Source: UBA4615 sp046046245 (GTDB lineage: Bacteria; Pseudomonadota; Gammaproteobacteria; Burkholderiales; Burkholderiaceae_E). Taken from it: 64,000 nucleotides of DNA. Location: contig JBJOKE010000028.1 of the NCBI GenBank assembly GCA_046046245.1, forward strand, positions 62,001 through 126,000, in the 5' to 3' direction. The position numbers and the translations under genes are program-made. The first letter of the stretch is position 1. Every line of letters starts with the position of its first letter. Shown here piece by piece: positions 58,623-64,000 of the stretch. The notes under the pieces are model-generated. The model made no database searches, was not told the DNA's origin, and saw only the letters and a program-made list of their open reading frames with translations.

Positions 58623-59684
58623 TTATCGGATGTCGCGGCTCGGCAACCGTGCAGTGGCCTTCAGCGAGGCGAGGACGGCCTCGGGCCGGATGCCCACCGT
58701 GCACCGCCCGTGGACGTGCCGGCACAGCGGCTCGTTGCAGGGGCTGCACGGTTGGTGGAGCCACTCGACCCGCGCGCGGGGCGAGCGGGGCGGCGCGAAA
58801 CGGGGGTCGGTCGGCCCGAACACCGCGACCATCGGCCGCGAATAGGCGGCCGCGACGTGCATCAGCCCGCAGTCGTGCGAGACCACCGCCTCGGCCTGCG
58901 CGACCAGTGCGACCGTTTCGGCGACCGACCCGATCCCGCACAGGTTCAGCGCGGCGCCGCCGGTCAGCGCGGCGACCTCGGTCGCGTAGTCGCGGTCGGC
59001 GTGCGCGCCGAGCAGCACAGGCCGCAGCCCGGGCCACTCGATCGCGGCGAGCGCGACCAGCGAGGCCCAGTGCCGCGCCGGCCAGCGCCGGCTCGGACCG
59101 TCCTCGGCGGCCACGCACAGCGCGAGCAGGCGCGTGCCGTTGGGCAGGCCGGCACGGTGCCGGGCGAGCGCCTCGCGGCCCGCGTGCCGCTCGAGCACCG
59201 GGTTCGGCACGTGGCCGGGCAGCGGCTGCGACGGATCGAACGCGAGGTGGGCGAAGCGCTCGACCACCGGGCGCGACGAGGGGGCGCCCGCCCGCGGCTC
59301 GCCGCCCGAGTGCGCCGCGCAGTGCGGCTGGTTGATCAGCCCCCAGCGCGTGTCGGCCTGCAGGCCGATGCGGATCGGGATCCGTGCCAGCCAGGGCACG
59401 AGCGCCGCCCGCTTCGAGCCGGGCAGCACGAAGACGCGGTCGTGGCGCTGCCGGTCGAGCCGCCGCGCCAGCAGGAACTTGCCCCAGGGCTGGACCGGGC
59501 CGAAGGCATGGCGGGACGTGAAGACCGTGCCGATGCCGGGGAAGGCCTCGAAGACCGCCGCGACGGACGGACAGGCGAGCACGTCGATGCGGCCACCGGG
59601 GTCCAGGCGATGCAGCAGGGCCGCCAGCGGCTGGGTCATCACCGCGTCGGCGAGGGAGTCGGGAGCAACGATCAGGGTACGCAT
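58623..59684 (-). CDS. waaF: ADP-heptose:LPS heptosyltransferase II (GT9)
   Basis: 353 residues of glycosyltransferase family 9. WaaF-like stretches: APDSLADAVMTQPLAALL, FVLPGSKRAALVPWLARIPIRIG, RRWPARHWASL and SHDCGLMHVAAAYSRPMVAVFGPTDPRF. It adds the second heptose to the LPS inner core. Near the C-terminus a Cys cluster, CSPCNEPLCRHVHGRC, could bind zinc; it is not in the E. coli enzyme as I remember it. Start at 59684; the in-frame upstream part is shadow. Part of the ilvE-led run. Confidence 0.88.
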   Translation of the reverse strand: MRTLIVAPDSLADAVMTQPLAALLHRLDPGGRIDVLACPSVAAVFEAFPGIGTVFTSRHAFGPVQPWGKFLLARRLDRQRHDRVFVLPGSKRAALVPWLARIPIRIGLQADTRWGLINQPHCAAHSGGEPRAGAPSSRPVVERFAHLAFDPSQPLPGHVPNPVLERHAGREALARHRAGLPNGTRLLALCVAAEDGPSRRWPARHWASLVALAAIEWPGLRPVLLGAHADRDYATEVAALTGGAALNLCGIGSVAETVALVAQAEAVVSHDCGLMHVAAAYSRPMVAVFGPTDPRFAPPRSPRARVEWLHQPCSPCNEPLCRHVHGRCTVGIRPEAVLASLKATARLPSRDIR

Positions 59685-59818
59685 CGGCCAGGGGTCGGAG
59701 AGGGACCCGAGGGCCCTGCCCGATTCTGACCGCACACCGAGCGCCGGAGCGTGACGGATTCGTGCTCCGGGCCGATCCGGAGCGTGAGGCCGTGCCGGTG
59801 CCCGACCTGTGCCGGGTG

Positions 59819-60028
59819 TCAGTGGCCCTTGACGACCGTGCCCGGCGCGAGCCGGTACTCGGTGCCGCAGTACGGGCACAGCGCGCGGCCGGTGTGGGCC
59901 ACGTCGAGGAAGACGCGCGGGTGCTGGTTCCAGACCGTCATCCTGCGGTTCGGGCAGAAGGCCGGCAGGTCGCCGGCCTCCAGCTCGACCACCGCGGCGG
60001 GCTTCGATGCGGACTTCACGTCGCTCAT
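59819..60028 (-). CDS. zf-CHCC-type zinc-finger small protein
   Basis: 69 residues. The zinc-binding set is Cys25, His36, Cys51 and Cys54 (FCPN, QHPRVFLD, ALCPYCGTEY), the pattern of the zf-CHCC family related to a mitochondrial complex I subunit. It is a frequent partner of ilvE and waaF in betaproteobacteria. Starts 16 bp after ilvE; a 134-bp spacer with a GC hairpin (59744-59750 with 59764-59770) separates it from waaF. Function unknown. Confidence 0.9.
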   Translation of the reverse strand: MSDVKSASKPAAVVELEAGDLPAFCPNRRMTVWNQHPRVFLDVAHTGRALCPYCGTEYRLAPGTVVKGH

Positions 60029-60044
60029 CGCGGGACTCCCGGTG

Positions 60045-60968
60045 TCAGACCGCCGACAGCCAGCCGGCGTACTGCTCGGCCTTGCCCCCGACCACGTCGA
60101 AGAACATCGACTGCAGCTTGGCCGTCACCGGGCCGCGGGCGCCGGCACCGATCGTGCGGTCGTCGAGTTCGCGGATCGGGGTGATCTCGGCGGCGGTGCC
60201 GCTGAAGAAGGCCTCGTCGGCGCAGTACATCTCGTCCCGGGTGATCCGCTTCTGGACGACCGGGATGCCCATGTCGCGCGCCATCGTGATCACCGAGTCG
60301 CGGGTGATGCCGTCGAGGCACGATGCGAGGTCAGGCGTGTAGATCGTGCCGTCGCGGACGATGAACACGTTCTCGCCGGCGCCCTCGGACACGTAGCCCT
60401 CGGTGTCGAGCAGCAGCGCCTCGTCGTAGCCGTGCGCCGTCACCTCGTTGTTCGCGAGGATCGAGTTGATGTAGTAGCCGCTCGCCTTCGCGCGGACCAG
60501 CGACACGTTGACGTGATGCCGGGTGTACGACGAGGTCTTGACGCGGATGCCCTTCGACAGGCCCTCCTCGCCGAGGTACGCGCCCCATTCCCAGGCCGCG
60601 ATCGCGAGGTGCACGGTGTTGCCCTTCGGGGAGACGCCGAGCTTCTTGTCGCCGATCCAGGCGATCGGGCGCAGGTAGCACGACGACAGCCTGTTCGCGC
60701 GCACGACCTCCTTCTGTGCCTCCATCACCTGCTCGAAGCCGAACGGGATCTCCATCTGGAAGATCTTCGCGGAGTTGAAGAGGCGGCGCGTGTGCTCCTT
60801 CAGGCGGAAGATCGCGGTGCTGCCGGCGGCGGTCTTGTACGCGCGCACGCCCTCGAACACGCCCATGCCGTAGTGCAGGGTATGGGTGAGCACGTGGATC
60901 TTGGCGTCGCGCCAGTCCACGAGCTTGCCGTCGTACCAGATGTGCCCGTCGCGGTCGGCCATCGACAT
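60045..60968 (-). CDS. ilvE: Branched-chain amino-acid aminotransferase
   Basis: 307 residues, fold-type IV PLP enzyme. YGMGVFEGVRAYKTAAG near the N-terminus, PLP Lys161 in VRAKASGYYINSI, and the phosphate-binding EALLLDTEGYVSEGAGENVF. It interconverts Leu, Ile and Val with their 2-oxo acids. Start at 60968; an ATG two codons in is equally possible. The divergent azlC-azlD operon exports branched-chain amino acids, which makes a functional pair. A -10 TAGAAT lies on its strand at 61013-61008. Confidence 0.95.
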   Translation of the reverse strand: MSMADRDGHIWYDGKLVDWRDAKIHVLTHTLHYGMGVFEGVRAYKTAAGSTAIFRLKEHTRRLFNSAKIFQMEIPFGFEQVMEAQKEVVRANRLSSCYLRPIAWIGDKKLGVSPKGNTVHLAIAAWEWGAYLGEEGLSKGIRVKTSSYTRHHVNVSLVRAKASGYYINSILANNEVTAHGYDEALLLDTEGYVSEGAGENVFIVRDGTIYTPDLASCLDGITRDSVITMARDMGIPVVQKRITRDEMYCADEAFFSGTAAEITPIRELDDRTIGAGARGPVTAKLQSMFFDVVGGKAEQYAGWLSAV

Positions 60969-61007
60969 GTTCGTTCTCCGTTCCGTGTCCTCGTCCGTGA
61001 ACCGGAC

Positions 61008-61063
61008 ATTCTATCGGAAAGGCCCGGGGCCGGCCGTCGGTCGGCATCGCGCGCGGCTAGAAT
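61008..61063. promoter_or_regulatory. Divergent promoter region of ilvE and azlC
   Basis: The 116-bp spacer between the ilvE start and the 42-codon ORF carries TAGAAT twice: on the minus strand at 61013-61008 for ilvE and on the plus strand at 61058-61063 for the azl operon. Neither has a convincing -35. No operator-like palindrome is obvious. Confidence 0.55.
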
Positions 61064-61084
61064 GGCGGCCCGGGGAGGAGCCGC

Positions 61085-61213
61085 ATGAACGTCGAGTCGC
61101 CGCGTTTCGAGGTCGGCCCGACGGCGCCGCTGCGGGCGCCGTCGCCCGTGTGCGTCCTCGCGCCGCGGCCTGCCCGCCGGGTGCGCGGGAAGGTCGGGCG
61201 TGTCGCCGCGTGA
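61085..61213 (+). CDS. Possible 42-residue leader ORF of the azl operon
   Basis: An ATG at 61085 with a very strong GGGGAGGAG 4 bp upstream opens a 42-codon frame (MNVESPRFEVGPTAPLRAPS at the start), not in frame with azlC. Its stop overlaps the azlC GTG region: azlC begins at 61200, before the ORF ends at 61213. The product is Pro/Arg/Val-rich with no domain. It may load ribosomes for azlC or act as a sensor of translation; it has no run of branched-chain codons. Confidence 0.45.
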   Translation: MNVESPRFEVGPTAPLRAPSPVCVLAPRPARRVRGKVGRVAA

Positions 61214-61955
61214 CGGTGGCGGCGAGGCGGCCGCACCGCCCGCCGAGCGCGCGGCCTTCGCCGCCGGCGCGCGGGCCATCGGCAGCACCGCCCTCGGGAC
61301 CTTCTGCTGGGGGCTGGTGACCGGGGTCGCGCTGGTCAAGGGCGGGCTCACGGCGCCGCAGGCGCTCGGCATGGTGGCCCTCGTCTACTCGGGCACCGCG
61401 CAGCTCGCGGCGCTGCCGCTGCTGACCGCGGGCGCGCCGGTCGTCGCGATCTGGGCCACCGCGCTGCTCGCGAACCTGCGCTTCGTCGTCTACAGCGCCA
61501 CCGTCGCGGTGGAGTTCCGCGGGCTGTCGCTGCCCCGGCGGCTCCTGCTGGGCTGGATGACCACCGACACCGGTCTCGCCGCCTACTACGGGCGCGGCCC
61601 CGCCGGATACGCGCCGAGCGAAGGCGGCGAGCCGCTGCGACTGCGCACCGCGCGCTTCCTCGGCACCAACGCGATGGTCTACGGCGGATGGACCGTCGGC
61701 AGCGTCGCGGGCGTGGCCGCCGCCGGTCTGATCCCCGACTCGCCGCGGGTCGCGTTCGTCGGCGTGCTCGCGATCCTCGCGCTGGTCGGGCCGATGCTCT
61801 CGGGCGCGCCGACGGCCGCGGCGGCCGGCGCGGCGGCCCTGGTCTCGGTCCTCGGCCGCGACTGGCCGTGGCGCACCGGCACCTTCGCCGCGATCGCGGT
61901 CGGCATCGTCGCGGCCCTCGTGCTGACGGCGCGCGGCACGGAGCGCGCCCGGTGA
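61200..61955 (+). CDS. azlC: AzlC-family branched-chain amino-acid exporter, large subunit
   Basis: 251 residues with about seven hydrophobic segments. Family features: TALGTFCWGLVTGVALVKGGLT, ALVYSGTAQLAALPL, and ALLANLRFVVYSATVAVEFRGL. With AzlD it exports branched-chain amino acids and analogues. The start is a GTG at 61200 within the end of the leader ORF. It is divergent from ilvE, an informative pairing. The stop overlaps azlD by 4 bp (GTGA). Confidence 0.9.
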   Translation: MSPRDGGGEAAAPPAERAAFAAGARAIGSTALGTFCWGLVTGVALVKGGLTAPQALGMVALVYSGTAQLAALPLLTAGAPVVAIWATALLANLRFVVYSATVAVEFRGLSLPRRLLLGWMTTDTGLAAYYGRGPAGYAPSEGGEPLRLRTARFLGTNAMVYGGWTVGSVAGVAAAGLIPDSPRVAFVGVLAILALVGPMLSGAPTAAAAGAAALVSVLGRDWPWRTGTFAAIAVGIVAALVLTARGTERAR

Positions 61956-62293
61956 GCGATCACGACGTCTACGTCTGGACCGCGATCGCCGGGCTGGTGG
62001 TCGTGGTGTTCGCGACCCGCAACGCGTTCGTCGCGCTGCCGCGGCGGCTGCAGCCCACCGGCGCGCTCGAGCGCGCGCTGCGCTTCGCCCCGCTCGCCGC
62101 GCTGGTGGCGCTCACCGTGCCGCCCGCGCTGCAGGCCGGGCTCGCGCCCGGAGCGGGCTGGCTCGACGTCCTCCAGGACGGACGGCTGCCGGCGGCCCTG
62201 GCCACGGTCGCGGTCTCGCGCTGGGCGGGCTCGCCGTTCCCGGGGCTGGCCGCGGGCGTCGCGGTGCTGCTCGCGCTGGGCGGGCTCGGATGA
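61952..62293 (+). CDS. azlD: AzlD-family branched-chain amino-acid exporter, small subunit
   Basis: 113 residues with about four hydrophobic segments: YVWTAIAGLVVVVFATRNAFVALPRRL, ALRFAPLAALVALTVPPAL, and Ala/Gly-rich helices at the end. The small partner of AzlC. GTG start at 61952 in a GTGA overlap with azlC; its stop overlaps the first chromate-transporter gene (ATGA), which couples the two functions on one mRNA. Confidence 0.9.
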   Translation: MSDHDVYVWTAIAGLVVVVFATRNAFVALPRRLQPTGALERALRFAPLAALVALTVPPALQAGLAPGAGWLDVLQDGRLPAALATVAVSRWAGSPFPGLAAGVAVLLALGGLG

Positions 62294-62901
62294 GCGGGCC
62301 GCCGGTCGCGACCGATCCGTCCGAGGCCGAGGGCGCGACGGCGCGGCCGCGGTCGCTCGGCCAGCTCTTCCTGGTGTTCTCCGGCCTCGCGCTGCGCGGC
62401 TTCGGCGGCGTGCTCCCGTGGGCACAGCGGGTGCTCGTCGACGACCGCCGCTGGCTCACGCGCGACGAGTTCGTCGAGGTGCTGGCCTTCGGCCAGCTGC
62501 TGCCGGGCCCGAACGTCTGCAACGTCGCGCTGATGGTCGGCGACCGCTGGTTCGGCTGGCGCGGCGCGGTGGTCGCGCTGGCCGGCATGCTGCTCGCGCC
62601 GGCGGCGGTGGTGCTCGGCCTCGCGCTGCTGTATTCGCAGGTGGCGCACGATCCGGTCGTGCGGCGCGCGCTGATCGGCATGGGCGCGGTGGCGGGCGGG
62701 ATGATCCTCGGCACCGGGCTGCGGCTCGCATCGACGCAGCGCGGCCGCTGGCCGTGGCTCGGCTTCGGCGCGCTCGCGTTCGCGTGCGTTGCGCTGCTGC
62801 GGCTCGAGCTCGCCTGGGTGGTGCTGGCCATCGGCCCGGTCGCGGTGGCGCTCGCCGGGTGGCGCATCCGCCGCGCGGCGCGCGGGGAGGCCGGCCGGTG
62901 A
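62290..62901 (+). CDS. Chromate transporter half-protein (CHR domain, first)
   Basis: 203 residues, one CHR domain. SLGQLFLVFSGLALRGFGGVLPWAQRVLVDDRRWL and EFVEVLAFGQLLPGPNVCNVALMVGDRWFGWRGA are typical. Short CHR proteins occur as adjacent pairs that form a heterodimeric transporter. Chromate efflux is the described role of the long version; the substrate of short pairs is mostly untested. Start overlaps azlD, stop overlaps the second half. Confidence 0.88.
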   Translation: MSGPPVATDPSEAEGATARPRSLGQLFLVFSGLALRGFGGVLPWAQRVLVDDRRWLTRDEFVEVLAFGQLLPGPNVCNVALMVGDRWFGWRGAVVALAGMLLAPAAVVLGLALLYSQVAHDPVVRRALIGMGAVAGGMILGTGLRLASTQRGRWPWLGFGALAFACVALLRLELAWVVLAIGPVAVALAGWRIRRAARGEAGR

Positions 62902-63431
62902 GCACGACCGACCTGCTCGACCTCTTCCTGCACTTCGCGTCGCTGTCGCTGCTGGCGATCGGCGGCGCGCTCGCGACCTCGCCCGAGATGCACCGCTACC
63001 TGGTCGACGAGCGCGGCTGGATGTCGACGCCGCAGTTCAACGACGCGATCGCGATCGCCCAGGCCGCGCCCGGACCGAACATCCTGTTCGTCACGCTGCT
63101 GGGCTGGCAGGCGGCCGGTGCGCCCGGCGCGCTCGCGGCCACGGTCGGGCAGCTGCTGCCCTCGAGCCTCGCCACGTTCTGGGGCTGGCGCTGGAAGCGG
63201 GCGCGCGAGGACGCGCCGATCGTCGCCGCGATCCGGCTGGGGCTGTCGCCGATCGCGATCGGCCTGACCGCGTCGGCGGGCTGGGTGATCGCCTCGGGCG
63301 CGAACGGCTCGGACCCGGCGCTGTGGGCGATGACGGCCGTGGCCGCGCTCGTCGTCTGGCGCACGCGGGTCAACCTGCTCTGGCTCGTGGGCGCGGGCGC
63401 GCTGCTCGGGGTGCTGGGCGTCGTCGGCTGA
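62898..63431 (+). CDS. Chromate transporter half-protein (CHR domain, second)
   Basis: 177 residues, one CHR domain: DLFLHFASLSLLAIGGALATSPEMHRYLVDERGWM, then QFNDAIAIAQAAPGPNILFVTLLGWQ. It matches the C-terminal half of the long ChrA. GTG start at 62898 in a GTGA overlap. Together with the preceding gene it should form one transporter. It is the last gene of the azl operon; 143 bp without a visible terminator or gene lie before argC. Confidence 0.87.
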   Translation: MSTTDLLDLFLHFASLSLLAIGGALATSPEMHRYLVDERGWMSTPQFNDAIAIAQAAPGPNILFVTLLGWQAAGAPGALAATVGQLLPSSLATFWGWRWKRAREDAPIVAAIRLGLSPIAIGLTASAGWVIASGANGSDPALWAMTAVAALVVWRTRVNLLWLVGAGALLGVLGVVG

Positions 63432-63574
63432 CCGGCGCGGGCCGGGCAGTTCGCGTCGGGTCGGTCGCGTCCGGGCACGCCCGGGGGGCCGCGCCCGCCG
63501 ACGGCCGGCGGGTGACGCCCTGCGTGCGATGGCATCATGCGGGCTGGGGCGCGGGTTCGCCCCGCGGAGATCCC

Positions 63575-64000
63575 ATGGACACCGTGTTCGTCGACGGTCA
63601 GGAAGGCACCACCGGTCTGCAGATCCGCGAGCGGCTCGCGTCGCACGGCGGCGTGCGCGTGCTCGAGATCGAGCCGGAGCGCCGCAAGGACCTCGAGCGC
63701 CGGCGCGAGCTGGTCAACGAGGCCGACCTGGTGTTCCTCTGCCTGCCCGACGCGGCCGCGCGCGAGTCGGTCGCGCTGGTGGACCCGTCGAACGCCCGCA
63801 CGCGGATCGTCGACGCGAGCACCGCGCACCGCGTCGCCGAGGGCTGGACCTTCGGGCTGCCCGAGCTCGGACACGGCCAGCGCGAGGCCGTCCGCGCGTC
63901 GCGCCGCGTCGCGAACCCGGGCTGCCACGCGGCCGGATTCATCCTCGCGCTCGCGCCGCTGGTGGCCCACGGCCTGGTGCCGACCGACTACCCGGTGACC
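63575..64000 (+). CDS. argC: N-acetyl-gamma-glutamyl-phosphate reductase (type 2), 3' end cut by window edge
   Basis: 142 residues visible. Start MDTVFVDGQEGTTGLQIRERL is the short-form (type 2) NADP-binding N-terminus; FLCLPDAAARESVALVD, DASTAHRV and the catalytic-Cys motif NPGCHAAGFILAL follow. It reduces N-acetylglutamyl phosphate in arginine synthesis. ATG at 63575 with GCGGAGA upstream. The frame is open to the last base. Confidence 0.93.
   Translation, partial: MDTVFVDGQEGTTGLQIRERLASHGGVRVLEIEPERRKDLERRRELVNEADLVFLCLPDAAARESVALVDPSNARTRIVDASTAHRVAEGWTFGLPELGHGQREAVRASRRVANPGCHAAGFILALAPLVAHGLVPTDYPVT

Noticed and set aside
59744..59770. GC hairpin between the zf-CHCC gene and waaF as a terminator
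   Set aside because: No T-tract follows on either strand and the genes belong to a run that is conserved in order.
62290..63431. A frameshifted single chrA gene
   Set aside because: Each half has its own start, the GTGA overlap is regular, and short CHR pairs are a known arrangement.

Overview
The window is a single, very GC-rich stretch of bacterial chromosome that reads as a betaproteobacterium of the order Burkholderiales; I cannot name the genus. The grounds are the gene order ffh / cytochrome-assembly-like membrane protein / PP0621-type protein / pilS / pilR / ampD / nrdA / nrdB / lysine-alanine-rich H1-like protein, the block yggT-like / YggU-like / pfkB / DUF3426 / prmA / accC / accB / aroQ / tlpA-like / mpl, a Bug-type tricarboxylate receptor, and the block ilvE / zf-CHCC / waaF / NTF2-like / YheT-like / DUF2946. 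Coding density is high, many neighbours overlap by 4 bp (ATGA or GTGA), and I see no insertion sequence, prophage, CRISPR, rRNA or tRNA gene.

Layout. (1) 1-8518, minus strand: one accessory operon with a LacI-type regulator, a tandem NTF2/SnoaL-like protein, a complete binding-protein-dependent ABC importer (receptor, two permeases, ATPase), a bicupin and a MetE-like zinc methyltransferase cut by the left edge. It looks like uptake plus processing of one unknown small molecule and is the best candidate here for an undescribed system. Two palindromic clusters lie upstream of its first gene. (2) 8798-11582, minus: an FAD-linked hydroxyacid dehydrogenase and the SRP GTPase ffh. (3) 11609-16815, plus: membrane/cytochrome-assembly-like protein, small PP0621-like protein, PilS/PilR two-component pair and AmpD amidase. 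(4) 16816-22640, plus: ribonucleotide reductase genes nrdA and nrdB with a clear NrdR-box promoter, then the H1-like DNA-binding protein, with two good intrinsic terminators.

(5) 22659-31020: YggT and YggU-type small proteins, then a convergent minus-strand series with a PfkB kinase, a DUF3426 zinc-ribbon membrane protein, PrmA, the biotin carboxylase and biotin carrier of acetyl-CoA carboxylase, AroQ, a TlpA-like thioredoxin and an unrecognised protein. (6) 31107-39134: Mpl murein-recycling ligase, a YqiA-like esterase, an N-acyl-D-amino-acid deacylase-like amidohydrolase, a FabG-like reductase, a YbaK-type editing protein, a MarC-like protein, an MFS transporter and an AIM24-family protein. 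(7) 39236-46475, plus: RNB-domain ribonuclease, TonB-like protein, AroE, MtgA, MgtE (with a strongly structured leader) and a PAP2 phosphatase. (8) 46503-54822: beta-CASP metallo-hydrolase, Bug receptor, tyrosine phosphatase, an autoregulated-looking marR/MATE divergent pair, a thioesterase, a 40-residue membrane protein, a thioredoxin-fold/2-oxoglutarate oxygenase fusion with an altered iron site, and MoaC. (9) 54843-64000: BepA-like protease, the ilvE-to-DUF2946 minus-strand block, a divergent azlC-azlD-chromate transporter operon led by a 42-codon ORF, and the 5' part of argC.

Together the housekeeping genes serve fatty-acid, shikimate, murein, deoxynucleotide and branched-chain amino-acid metabolism. 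The regulatory DNA repays attention: NrdR boxes on the nrdA -10, paired 12-bp palindromes on the marR promoter, a folded mgtE leader, and short SD-bearing ORFs coupled to lacI and azlC. Coordinates were read by eye; no alignment, folding or database search was run.
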